From the NCBI RefSeq assembly GCF_014635865.1, contig NZ_BMDQ01000004.1:62001-126000 (forward strand): 64,000 nt of DNA, read 5' to 3'. The notes beneath the pieces were generated by a model. The model saw only the letters and a list, made by a program, of their open reading frames with translations, had not been told where the DNA came from and made no database searches. Numbering within the stretch: the stretch's first letter is position 1; each line of letters starts with the position of its first letter. Positions 56,385 through 64,000 of this stretch are shown here, piece by piece. The translations under genes were made by a program, and so were the position numbers. This stretch comes from Winogradskyella haliclonae (GTDB lineage Bacteria > Bacteroidota > Bacteroidia > Flavobacteriales > Flavobacteriaceae).

Positions 56385-57497
56385 TTAGAGTTTATCAAGC
56401 ACTGTACTTAAACGCTCTGTAATCTCTTCTATACTACCAACACCATCAACGCCAAAGTATTTATCTTGACTAGAATAGTAATCTTTTAAGATAGCCGTTT
56501 TATCGTAATATTCTTTGATGCGATTTCTTATAATACCTTCATCTGCATCGTCTGGTCTTCCACTTGTTTTTCCTCTTTCTAATAATCGACTTACCAATAC
56601 TTCATCTTCAACCTCTAAAGCCACCATGGCATTAATTTGAGAATCTTTAGTGTTCATTAATACGTCTAATGCTTCAGCTTGGGCATTTGTACGTGGAAAA
56701 CCATCAAAAATGAAGCCCTTTGCATCTGCATTTTTTTCAACTTCAGCATTGAGCATATCTATAGTGACTTCATCCGGCACTAACTCACCTTTGTCCATAT
56801 AAGACTTCGCTAATGTGCCAAGTGCTGTTTCATTTTTTATATTATATCTAAATACGTCTCCAGTAGAAATATGTACCAAATTATATTTGTCTTTTAAGAA
56901 ATTTGCTTGTGTACCTTTGCCTGCTCCTGGAGGGCCAAATAATACAATATTAGTCATGTGTTGTGTTGTTTTTAGTTGATATACTTCGGGTAAGTCTCTT
57001 CCTAATCCGTTATAATCTAGGCCATAGCCTACTATAAATTTATTTGGAATTTCTATACCGACATAATGTAGTTTAAAGTCTTTCTTATAAGCCTCTGGCT
57101 TATAAAACAACGTCGCAATTAAGAGTTGCTTTACGTTTTCATTTTTAAAAATACGATGCACTTCAGCAAGTGTGTTTCCAGAATCAATAATATCTTCAAG
57201 AATGACAACAGTTCTATCTGTTAAATCTTGAGTTAAACCGATAAGTCTTTGAATATCTTCGGTAGATTTTACACCATCATAAGAGGCCAATTTTATAAAA
57301 GTAACTTCACAAGGATGCGGATACTTTTTCACAAAATCGCTAACAAACATAAAAGAACCGTTAAGAATACCAACAAATATGGGCATTTCATCCTTTAAGT
57401 CCTCTGCAAGAGCATCAACCATTTGTTGCACAGCGTCTTGTATTTTCTCTTCTGAAATAAAAGGTTTAAAGTATAAATCCTGAAGCTTTACGAGCAT
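56385..57497 (-). CDS. Fused hypoxanthine phosphoribosyltransferase-adenylate kinase
   Basis: One reading frame codes for two purine enzymes. Residues 1-180 are HPRT (IMP/GMP salvage), with the PRPP-binding motif VVILEDIIDSGNTL (about 98-110) and the base-recognition segment KFIVGYGLDYNGLGRDL. Residues 181-370 are adenylate kinase: GPPGAGKGTQA (Walker A, about 188-198), STGDVFR, FDGFPRT and a short lid ERGKTSGRPDDADEG. The junction QLKTTQH-MTNIVLF keeps an in-frame ATG at residue 181, where a separate adk would start. Both halves have intact catalytic motifs. A TATCTTTG box (plus 57516-57523) may be its promoter. Such fusions are, from memory, common in Flavobacteriaceae. Confidence 0.93.
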   Translation of the reverse strand: MLVKLQDLYFKPFISEEKIQDAVQQMVDALAEDLKDEMPIFVGILNGSFMFVSDFVKKYPHPCEVTFIKLASYDGVKSTEDIQRLIGLTQDLTDRTVVILEDIIDSGNTLAEVHRIFKNENVKQLLIATLFYKPEAYKKDFKLHYVGIEIPNKFIVGYGLDYNGLGRDLPEVYQLKTTQHMTNIVLFGPPGAGKGTQANFLKDKYNLVHISTGDVFRYNIKNETALGTLAKSYMDKGELVPDEVTIDMLNAEVEKNADAKGFIFDGFPRTNAQAEALDVLMNTKDSQINAMVALEVEDEVLVSRLLERGKTSGRPDDADEGIIRNRIKEYYDKTAILKDYYSSQDKYFGVDGVGSIEEITERLSTVLDKL

Positions 57498-57650
57498 GTT
57501 TTAATTTTAAAAAGGCAAAGATAATCAAATGATTAACGATAGTCGATTTTTGGTTTCCTATTTTGGAATATTCTTCTATAATTAGTGTATTTTTGTTTTT
57601 CAATTTTCAATTTCTAACTAAAGATTTCCGAACTATTAGGAATACCGAAT

Positions 57651-58805
57651 ATGAGCTATTTCTCTTCAGATTTTAAACTTGGCATTTTAGGTGGCGGACA
57701 GTTAGGCAAAATGATGCTTTACGCCACTAGAAAATTTGACATTGCCACAAAAGTCATTGATTCTAGTAAAGATGCACCATCACGACTCGCTTGTGACGAA
57801 TTTGTTCAAGGTGACATTTTAGATTATGATACTGTTTTAGAATTTGGACGTAGTGTAGATTTGCTCACTTTTGAAATTGAAAACGTTAATGTTGATGCAC
57901 TTGAAACTCTTGAAAATGAAGGCAAAAAAGTATACCCATCATCAAAAACACTAAGAACAATTCAGAATAAAGCCACGCAGAAATTATTCTATACAGATCA
58001 TCATATTCCTACTGCACCATTTTCGCGATTTGCATATGCTTCAGAAATTGAGGATGCCATAGATAATGGAGGATTATCGATTCCGTTTGTGTGGAAAAGT
58101 GCTCGATTTGGATACGATGGACAAGGTGTGAAAGTCATTAGAACTATTTCGGACTTAAAAGAATTACCAAATACAGAATGTATTGCTGAAGCATTGATTC
58201 CATTTAAAAATGAGCTAGCGGTAATTGTGGCAAGAAATGAAAGTGGCGAGATAAAAACCTATCCAACGGTCGAAATGGAGTTTCATCCCGAAGCCAATCA
58301 AGTAGAATATGTATTATGTCCTGCGCGCTTGCCAGAACATATTACCAATAAAGCTGAAGCATTAGCTTTGAAAGTTGCAGACGCATACAAACATGTCGGA
58401 CTTTTAGCTGTTGAAATGTTCTTGACCAAGGATGATGATGTATTGGTTAACGAAGTTGCTCCAAGGCCTCACAACTCTGGACATTACAGTATTGAAGGTA
58501 GTTTTACTTGCCAATTCGAACAGCATTTAAGAGCCATCTTAAATCTACCTTTAGGAAAAACCGAAAGCACAGTAGCTGGTGTTATGGTAAATCTTGTTGG
58601 AGCAGAAAACCACACTGGCGATGTACTTTACAAAAACATAGAACATATTATGGCTATGGATGGGGTAACACCGCATATTTATGGAAAGAAACAGACCAGA
58701 CCTTTTCGTAAAATGGGGCATGTAACCATCATTGATAAAGATATTAATAAAGCTAGAGCAATTGCTCAAAACGTAAAAGAAACCATACAAGTAATAAGCA
58801 AATAA
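57651..58805 (+). CDS. purK: N5-carboxyaminoimidazole ribonucleotide synthase PurK
   Basis: PurK converts AIR, ATP and bicarbonate to N5-CAIR in purine synthesis. The 384-residue ATP-grasp protein has the N-terminal LGILGGGQLGKMMLYATRKF, the ATP-grasp segments PFVWKSARFGYDGQGVKVIR and AVIVARNESGEIKTYPTVEM, and VNEVAPRPHNSGHYSIEGSF with the metal-binding residues. Length is normal. A possible promoter, TTTG-N22-TATTTTTG, lies at 57562-57595. It is two bases upstream of purE and is co-transcribed with it. Confidence 0.95.
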   Translation: MSYFSSDFKLGILGGGQLGKMMLYATRKFDIATKVIDSSKDAPSRLACDEFVQGDILDYDTVLEFGRSVDLLTFEIENVNVDALETLENEGKKVYPSSKTLRTIQNKATQKLFYTDHHIPTAPFSRFAYASEIEDAIDNGGLSIPFVWKSARFGYDGQGVKVIRTISDLKELPNTECIAEALIPFKNELAVIVARNESGEIKTYPTVEMEFHPEANQVEYVLCPARLPEHITNKAEALALKVADAYKHVGLLAVEMFLTKDDDVLVNEVAPRPHNSGHYSIEGSFTCQFEQHLRAILNLPLGKTESTVAGVMVNLVGAENHTGDVLYKNIEHIMAMDGVTPHIYGKKQTRPFRKMGHVTIIDKDINKARAIAQNVKETIQVISK

Positions 58806-58807
58806 TT

Positions 58808-59287
58808 ATGAGTAAAGTAGGTGTAATAATGGGAAGCAAAAGCGATTTGCCAGTCATGCAAGACGCTATTGATATTTTAAAAGGATTTGACATCGAAGTC
58901 GAAGTAGATATTGTATCTGCACATCGTACACCAGACAAACTTTTTGACTATGGCAAAAATGCACATGCTAGAGGCATTAAAGTTATTGTTGCCGGAGCTG
59001 GAGGTGCTGCTCATTTGCCAGGTATGGTAGCATCATTATCACCATTACCAGTTATAGGCGTTCCTGTTAAAAGTAGTAACTCCATTGATGGTTGGGATTC
59101 TATACTATCTATTTTACAAATGCCTGGAGGTGTTCCTGTAGCTACAGTAGCCTTAAATGGCGCAAAAAATGCAGGGATTTTGGCTGCTCAGATTTTAGGG
59201 TCAAGCGACAAGTGTATTTTAGATAAAATTCAAATCTACAAAGAGGGCTTAAAAACTAAGGTTATTGATTCTGCTAAAGACCTATAA
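58808..59287 (+). CDS. purE: N5-CAIR mutase PurE
   Basis: PurE moves the carboxyl group of N5-CAIR to give CAIR, the step after PurK. The 159-residue class I protein begins MSKVGVIMGSKSDLPVMQDA and contains SAHRTPDKLFDYGKNAHARG, the glycine-rich VIVAGAGGAAHLPGMVASLS, and SLSPLPVIGVPVKSSNSIDG. Ser, Asp and His active-site residues are in place. It is immediately downstream of purK. Confidence 0.96.
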   Translation: MSKVGVIMGSKSDLPVMQDAIDILKGFDIEVEVDIVSAHRTPDKLFDYGKNAHARGIKVIVAGAGGAAHLPGMVASLSPLPVIGVPVKSSNSIDGWDSILSILQMPGGVPVATVALNGAKNAGILAAQILGSSDKCILDKIQIYKEGLKTKVIDSAKDL

Positions 59288-59299
59288 TTAAGATTTAAA

Positions 59300-60139
59300 T
59301 TGAAATATTGGAGATACATTTTTGGGTTACTAGTTGTATTCAGTTGTAATGATAAGAAAGGCCTTGACTTACCATTAGAGGACTATAAAAACGAAATTAA
59401 AGCATTAAACAGTAAAGATTACTACAACTATTGGGAAGCCCTAAATAATTTTGACCAAAAAGTCGTGGTGGAAGCTAAAAATTATAAAGCCTACGATTCA
59501 TTATCACTGGTTACGCTTATTAAATCTGCTCTTTTTTATGAACTTAAAGGCGATTCAATATTTAAAGCACCTAATAGTTATAATGAGTTCTTTTTTATTC
59601 ACAACCTCATACCAAAATCCAATTTAGATTTTTGGCCCTTATTGATAAAACAAAAAGAAGTTACGGGAAAATTACTGATGTTTCCATCTTATCAACTAGA
59701 GGGTCTCACTGGCTCCTTTTATGATTATTCAGTATTTGGACAAGATAGTATTTACGACAGTCTCTTGTCTAAAATTAAACCTAAGTCTGAGACGAAATTA
59801 AGTGAAGCTTTAATTGATACCTATATAGAAACCAAACGTATTCAAAAATTGTCTATAAAAGAAAACATTGGTGCTTGGCATCGAAAAAGATTTAAAAGTG
59901 AAGCCTACGAAGCTCCAAAAGGTCATTTTGAGTTACTGAAACTATCAGATGATGGCTATTACATAAGATTTAATAAAGCAGGTTTTAGACCGGTAGACAT
60001 TATAGACAAAAACAATAAAAGCTTAACATTTAAACCAAAGCACGACCCTTTTGGTTGGTATTTTGTGCTTAATAATGATGGTAATTTAAGTTTATACAAT
60101 GAGAAAAATGCGTTATTAATAGCATACACCAAAGTCTAA
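59300..60139 (+). CDS. Predicted lipoprotein, unknown function, TTG start
   Basis: The 279-residue product starts at TTG with MKYWRYIFGLLVVFSCNDKK, a lipoprotein signal with lipobox FSC; no in-frame ATG lies nearer than the upstream stop at 59285-59287, so TTG is the most likely start. The rest is a mixed alpha/beta domain with repeated aromatic residues (KDYYNYWEALNNFDQKVVVE) and a C-terminal domain starting GHFELLKLSDDGYYIRFNKA. No family recognised. It is 12 bases after purE, suggesting co-transcription. Confidence 0.65.
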   Translation: MKYWRYIFGLLVVFSCNDKKGLDLPLEDYKNEIKALNSKDYYNYWEALNNFDQKVVVEAKNYKAYDSLSLVTLIKSALFYELKGDSIFKAPNSYNEFFFIHNLIPKSNLDFWPLLIKQKEVTGKLLMFPSYQLEGLTGSFYDYSVFGQDSIYDSLLSKIKPKSETKLSEALIDTYIETKRIQKLSIKENIGAWHRKRFKSEAYEAPKGHFELLKLSDDGYYIRFNKAGFRPVDIIDKNNKSLTFKPKHDPFGWYFVLNNDGNLSLYNEKNALLIAYTKV

Positions 60140-60177
60140 CTTCCACGGATACACATTTATTTTAATAGTAAATATCA

Positions 60178-62220
60178 ATGAACATTCTTAATCAATACTT
60201 CAACACCTCATACAATACAGCTCCATTTTCTAAGATAAAAACTCAAGATTTTTTACCAGCTTTTAAAACAGCTATCGGAAAAGCAAAAGCTGAAATTGAT
60301 GCTATTGTACAAAATTCTGAAATTCCAACATTTCAAAATACGATTGAAGCTCTAGATTATTCTGGTGAAGAATTAGATAGAATATCGAGTATATTTTTCA
60401 ACTTAAATTCTGCCGAAACTAATGATGAGATTCAGAAAATTGCCCAAGACGCTTCGCCTTTGTTATCAGAATTTAGTAATGACATTACACTTAACGAAGC
60501 ACTATTTAAACGTGTCAAAGCGGTTTACGATTCTAAATCTGACTTAAACTTAACTACTGAACAAAAAACACTTTTAGATAAAAAGTACAAAGGTTTCGCA
60601 AGAAATGGTGCAAATCTATCTGAGGACAAGAAGAAAAAACTTCGTGAAATAGACAAAGAACTAAGCCAATTAAAGCTAAAATTTGGCGAACATATCCTAG
60701 CCGAAACGAATGCGTTTGAAATGCTTCTAACCAAAGAAGAAGACCTATCGGGTTTACCTGAAGGCGCCAAAGAAGCTGCCAAGCAGATGGCTGAAAGCAA
60801 AGGGAAAGATGGTTGGTTAATTACTCTGGATTATCCGAGTTATATTCCATTTATGACCTATGCAGATAATCGTCAATTAAGAGAAAAGCTCTCTAAAGCT
60901 TTTGGCAGTAAAGGCTTTAAGGGTGACGCTTTAGACAATCAAGACATTGTTCTTAAAATTGCGAATCTCAGAAATGAGCGTGCACAATTATTAGGTTATA
61001 AAACACATGCGCATTTTGTCCTAGAAGAACGCATGGCCGAAACGCCAAAAAATGTCCAGAATTTCCTTAATGAGTTGCTTAAAAAAGCTAAACCAGCAGC
61101 TGAAAAAGAGTTTGAGGAATTAGAAAAATTTGCAAATTCTATTTCTGGGTCAGTGAGCGGAGTCGAACTGCAAAAATGGGATTCGGCCTACTATTCTGAA
61201 AAATTAAAGCAAAAGCTATTCAGTTTAGATGATGAACAATTAAAACCTTATTTCAAATTAGAAAATGTAATTGATGGTGCTTTTAGTGTTGCTGAAAAAT
61301 TATTTGGGTTACATTTTGAAGAAATTGATACTATTGACAAATACCACAAAGATGTTTTAACATATAAGGTCATTGACAATTCTGGTGAGTTGGTTTCAAT
61401 TTTTTATGCTGACTTTTTCCCACGAGCAGGAAAGCGTAATGGTGCTTGGATGACCTCTTTTAAACCACAAATGATTAAAGATGGACATAATCATAGACCT
61501 CATGTGTCTATCGTTTGCAACTTTACAAAACCCACAAAAAGCAAACCTTCTTTACTAACTTTTAATGAGGTTACCACTCTATTTCATGAGTTTGGTCATG
61601 CATTACATGGCATGTTGGCTAATACGACTTATCCAAGTTTGTCTGGAACAAGTGTCTATTGGGATTTTGTAGAATTACCTAGTCAGATTTTAGAAAACTG
61701 GTGTTACGAAGAAGAAACTTTAAAACTGTTTGCTACGCATTATGAAACTGGTGAGGTTATTCCGATGGAATTGATTGAAAAAATAAAAGCTTCTGCAACA
61801 TTTCATGAGGGCATGCAAACCTTACGTCAACTGAGCTTTGGAATGTTAGATATGGCTTGGCATGCACACGAAAATCCTTCAGAAGTATCTTCAGTAAAAG
61901 ATTTTGAAAACAAAGCCTTTGCGGGCACAAATCTTTATCCTGATGTGACAGAAAACTGTATGAGTACAGCTTTTGCACACATCTTTCAAGGTGGATATTC
62001 TTCAGGATATTACAGTTACAAATGGGCTGAAGTTTTAGATGCCGATGCTTTTGAATATTTTAAAGAAGAAGGTATTTTTAATAAAACCGTAGCCAATAAG
62101 TTTAAAGCGTATGTATTATCTCAAGGTGGTACAGAAAACCCTATGGTTTTATACAAAAAGTTTAGAGGTCAAGAACCTAAACCCGAAGCCTTATTAAGAC
62201 GTGCGGGATTGATAAAGTAA
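60178..62220 (+). CDS. M3-family metallopeptidase (oligopeptidase A / Dcp type)
   Basis: M3 enzymes are zinc peptidases cleaving short peptides. The 680-residue product has the HExxH site in TTLFHEFGHALHGMLA (His470, Glu471, His474) and the third ligand region about 25 residues later, WDFVELPSQILENW. The N-terminal helical part is typical (LNQYFNTSYNTAPFSKIKTQ). Length fits peptidyl-dipeptidase Dcp or oligopeptidase A. There is no signal peptide, so it is cytosolic. It may help finish the breakdown of peptides imported by systems such as the SusCD locus; that link is speculative. Confidence 0.93.
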   Translation: MNILNQYFNTSYNTAPFSKIKTQDFLPAFKTAIGKAKAEIDAIVQNSEIPTFQNTIEALDYSGEELDRISSIFFNLNSAETNDEIQKIAQDASPLLSEFSNDITLNEALFKRVKAVYDSKSDLNLTTEQKTLLDKKYKGFARNGANLSEDKKKKLREIDKELSQLKLKFGEHILAETNAFEMLLTKEEDLSGLPEGAKEAAKQMAESKGKDGWLITLDYPSYIPFMTYADNRQLREKLSKAFGSKGFKGDALDNQDIVLKIANLRNERAQLLGYKTHAHFVLEERMAETPKNVQNFLNELLKKAKPAAEKEFEELEKFANSISGSVSGVELQKWDSAYYSEKLKQKLFSLDDEQLKPYFKLENVIDGAFSVAEKLFGLHFEEIDTIDKYHKDVLTYKVIDNSGELVSIFYADFFPRAGKRNGAWMTSFKPQMIKDGHNHRPHVSIVCNFTKPTKSKPSLLTFNEVTTLFHEFGHALHGMLANTTYPSLSGTSVYWDFVELPSQILENWCYEEETLKLFATHYETGEVIPMELIEKIKASATFHEGMQTLRQLSFGMLDMAWHAHENPSEVSSVKDFENKAFAGTNLYPDVTENCMSTAFAHIFQGGYSSGYYSYKWAEVLDADAFEYFKEEGIFNKTVANKFKAYVLSQGGTENPMVLYKKFRGQEPKPEALLRRAGLIK

Positions 62221-62266
62221 ACTCACTAATCATTTTTCAAATTTTATATACTTCAAAAAAATAAAA

Positions 62267-62284
62267 TTTCAATAATTATTGAAA
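62267..62284. promoter_or_regulatory. Operator candidate 1, perfect palindrome
   Basis: TTTCAATAATTATTGAAA is a perfect 18-base palindrome with half-sites TTTCA and TGAAA separated by eight bases. It ends 15 bases before the -7 box of the next gene. The same TTTCA-N8-TGAAA arrangement, with shared flanks, recurs at 62838-62855. Confidence 0.65.
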
Positions 62285-62299
62285 GTTTAAAAATTATTG

Positions 62300-62307
62300 T
62301 ATATTTG
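62300..62307 (+). promoter_or_regulatory. -7 promoter box TATATTTG
   Basis: An exact match to the Bacteroidota -7 box. A TTG lies 18 bases upstream (62279-62281) and overlaps the right arm of the 62267 palindrome. The ATG of the regulator gene begins only four bases after the box, so the transcript may be leaderless. Confidence 0.6.
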
Positions 62308-62311
62308 TCAT

Positions 62312-62815
62312 ATGCAATACCAAGAAGCAAAAGAAAAATTTATAAGTACCTGGGGAAGTTTAGGTACACTTTGGGGCATCAATAAAGCGATGGCTCAGAT
62401 ACAAGCTTTGCTTTTTATCTCTACAAAGCCTTTATCTATGGAAGATATTATGATAGATCTTAAAATTTCTCGTGGTAACACGAGTATGAATTTAAGACAG
62501 CTTATGGATTGGGGTATTGTGACTAAAGTATTAGTCTCTGGAGAACGCAAAGAGTTCTTTACTACAGAGAAGGATGTCCAAGAATTAGCGCGCATTATAG
62601 CAAAGGAAAGAAGTCGAAGAGAGATAAAACCTGTCATTAAGGTCTTAGATGAAGTCTCATCAATTAAAAATGATGGCACAGAAAAAACAAAAGAATTGAT
62701 TAAACAAACTAAAGCTTTAAAAGAATTGACTGATGATTTAGATACACTAATGAATAAGTTGGTAAATCAAAAACAAAATTGGTTAACAAAGTCTGTTTTT
62801 AAACTCATGAAATAG
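62312..62815 (+). CDS. GbsR/MarR-family transcriptional regulator
   Basis: The 167-residue product from the ATG at 62312 starts MQYQEAKEKFISTWGSLGTL; a TTG five codons earlier lies inside the promoter box and is rejected. A winged helix follows (KPLSMEDIMIDLKISRGNTS, MNLRQLMDWGIVTKVLVSGE) and a helical C-terminal part with coiled-coil tendency (about 100-150). The pattern matches the GbsR-like branch of MarR. A palindrome overlaps its promoter, so it is probably autoregulated, and a related site precedes the next gene. The ligand is unknown. Confidence 0.85.
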   Translation: MQYQEAKEKFISTWGSLGTLWGINKAMAQIQALLFISTKPLSMEDIMIDLKISRGNTSMNLRQLMDWGIVTKVLVSGERKEFFTTEKDVQELARIIAKERSRREIKPVIKVLDEVSSIKNDGTEKTKELIKQTKALKELTDDLDTLMNKLVNQKQNWLTKSVFKLMK

Positions 62816-62837
62816 AGATATATTTTTTAAATAAAAT

Positions 62838-62855
62838 TTTCAATTTTTTCTGAAA
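62838..62855. promoter_or_regulatory. Operator candidate 2
   Basis: TTTCA (62838-62842) and TGAAA (62851-62855) are separated by eight bases, as in the palindrome at 62267. The flanks match too: ATAAAATTT before and GAAAGTTTAAAA after in both copies. It lies 19 bases upstream of the next ATG. Confidence 0.6.
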
Positions 62856-62874
62856 GTTTAAAATATTAGAAATT

Positions 62875-63231
62875 ATGAAAAACTTACATACAACAAACAA
62901 AGTTTTAACCCTATTGGGCTTGAGCATCTCATTAACCTTTTGGGGAGGTATTTTTGCTTTACCAATACTTGGTCTGGCTCAAATAATTATGTCAATTATA
63001 ATCTTTAGAAATAAATCTTCACTTAGTGAAGAAGCAAAAAAATTGTTCTACTTATACATTACAGTAACAATAACTCTAGCTGGAACTTTTAGAGTATTAG
63101 GCGAACTTAAAAGTCTTGAATCATTAATGCTATTGTTCGTTTGGATGTTTGTTTCTGCATTTTTAGCACTATTCCATCTTTACATAACGCATAAAATAAA
63201 AGTTGAATATAAAACGCCACAAGATGAATAA
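62875..63231 (+). CDS. Four-helix membrane protein of unknown function
   Basis: The 118-residue product has four predicted membrane segments (about 10-28, 30-46, 58-76 and 85-108), for example LTLLGLSISLTFWGGIFALP and LESLMLLFVWMFVSAFLALF, and a short charged tail. No family is recognised. It lies between the GbsR-like regulator and a desaturase-like gene, and its stop overlaps the desaturase start (ATGAATAA). That coupling suggests a joint role in membrane lipid modification or sensing. Confidence 0.7.
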   Translation: MKNLHTTNKVLTLLGLSISLTFWGGIFALPILGLAQIIMSIIIFRNKSSLSEEAKKLFYLYITVTITLAGTFRVLGELKSLESLMLLFVWMFVSAFLALFHLYITHKIKVEYKTPQDE

Positions 63232-64000
63232 ATTACTAAAAACAGAATATGGAATAATAGAATTTTCGTGGAACAAAACATTCTGGTTATACATTATAGT
63301 TCTTCCAATAATATTTATTGACTTTTACAAGTTCTCTTCTCTAGATTTAGCATTTAATATCTTTTTACTATTTGCAACTGTAGGAATTGGACACTCTGTA
63401 GGTCTACACAGAGGAATTATTCATAAATCATACAAAACATCCAAAAAATTCAGACAATTAAGTTTATATTTATTTGTACTAACAGGTCTAGGAAGTCCAT
63501 TGAACTGGTTAAAACAACACTATTTTAGAGACTACTGGCAGAATAGACTAGACTGCCCAAGGTATTTCCAATACAAGCATTCACTATTAGCAGACTTTTG
63601 GTGGAATCTTCATTTAACATTCATACCTAAAGATATAAAAAAGTATAGTATTCCCAATGAAGACTTAAATGACCCATTTGTCTTATGGTTGCATAAGACT
63701 TGGTATATCCATTACATTATTTTCTCATTAATTGTATTCATATTTCTTGGATTAAACAGTATGCTAATAGCTACATCTTTAAGAACATCTACCATTATTT
63801 TAGGTCATTGGTATATAGGCTATGCGTCACATAAATATGGCTATGCAAGACATAAAATAAAAGATGCAGACGAAAGTGGCTTTAATGATATTTTACTTGG
63901 CTTAATATCTTTTGGCGAAGGGTTCCATAATAATCATCACTCATATCCTAACTCTGCAAAATTTTCATCAAGATGGTATGAGTTAGACTTTGGATGGACA
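63224..64000 (+). CDS. Fatty-acid-desaturase-like membrane protein, truncated by the window edge
   Basis: The first 259 residues are visible, beginning MNKLLKTEYGIIEFSWNKTF. Membrane segments alternate with desaturase motifs: GIGHSVGLHRGIIHKSY (first His box HRxxxH) and EGFHNNHHSYP (third box HxxHH). The region of the second box reads WLKQHYFRDYWQN where acyl-CoA desaturases normally have HRxHH, so two or three metal ligands are missing. It overlaps the preceding membrane-protein gene by eight bases. Active desaturase, or another di-iron or non-catalytic relative, cannot be told apart here. Confidence 0.8.
   Translation, partial: MNKLLKTEYGIIEFSWNKTFWLYIIVLPIIFIDFYKFSSLDLAFNIFLLFATVGIGHSVGLHRGIIHKSYKTSKKFRQLSLYLFVLTGLGSPLNWLKQHYFRDYWQNRLDCPRYFQYKHSLLADFWWNLHLTFIPKDIKKYSIPNEDLNDPFVLWLHKTWYIHYIIFSLIVFIFLGLNSMLIATSLRTSTIILGHWYIGYASHKYGYARHKIKDADESGFNDILLGLISFGEGFHNNHHSYPNSAKFSSRWYELDFGWT

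Noticed and set aside
56385..57497. HPRT-adenylate kinase fusion as a sequencing artefact
   Set aside because: Both halves are complete and in frame, and such fusions are known to me from related bacteria.
1..64000. tRNA, rRNA, CRISPR arrays, insertion sequences and prophage genes
   Set aside because: All gaps between genes are under 300 bases; none holds a recognisable cloverleaf, spaced direct repeats or transposase fragment.

Overview
The window comes from a low-GC, AT-rich member of the Bacteroidota, almost certainly family Flavobacteriaceae. The evidence is a SusC/SusD pair with companion lipoproteins, promoters of the Bacteroidota type (TTTG, 19 bases, TAnnTTTG), no clear Shine-Dalgarno sequences, a fused hypoxanthine phosphoribosyltransferase/adenylate kinase, and a str-S10-spc-alpha ribosomal cluster that lacks tuf, adk and map. 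Genus cannot be fixed from the sequence alone.

Layout. 1-18112 (minus strand): one long ribosomal superoperon in the order rpsL-rpsG-fusA-rpsJ-rplCDWB-rpsS-rplV-rpsC-rplP-rpmC-rpsQ-rplNXE-rpsNH-rplFR-rpsE-rpmD-rplO-secY-infA-rpmJ-rpsMKD-rpoA-rplQ. It starts at a textbook promoter (18082-18112), ends at a strong hairpin terminator (472-506), and is followed by a truncated carA. Hairpins or extra promoter elements in the rpsJ-rplC, rpsN-rpsH and rpsK-rpsD gaps suggest that it is internally segmented. The two spacers flanking rpsM are copies of one another.

18219-28145: an outer-membrane BamA/TamA-like barrel protein, the rRNA methyltransferase RlmB, a rhomboid protease, and a four-gene SusC-SusD-lipoprotein-lipoprotein nutrient-uptake operon that has no degradative enzyme and ends at a clear terminator. 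28160-36662: rarA, a secreted coiled-coil protein, a radC/deacetylase-like/YjjG operon, a DUF1569 protein, a PaiB-like protein, a lipoprotein and a Cys/Met-type PLP enzyme.

36696-39117: a single large gene coding for a restriction-nuclease-like domain joined to a NACHT NTPase. It is the best candidate in the window for an anti-phage defence system (bacterial NLR-like). 39320-45895: mpl (cell-wall recycling), then a TetR-ABC-HlyD-TolC export operon with a large palindrome over its promoter and an ABC ATPase whose key motifs are degenerate. 45959-53512: a TPR protein and a 2141-residue alpha-2-macroglobulin-type protein with a CSEQ thioester motif and an inserted SusC-type carboxypeptidase-regulatory-like domain.

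53610-62220: DoxX-like, DinB-like and DUF4136 proteins, Obg GTPase, the HPRT-adenylate kinase fusion, purK-purE, a lipoprotein and an M3 metallopeptidase. 62267-64000: a GbsR/MarR-like regulator, a four-helix membrane protein and a truncated fatty-acid-desaturase-like gene. A shared TTTCA-N8-TGAAA site precedes both the regulator and the membrane protein, which suggests a self-regulated membrane-lipid module.
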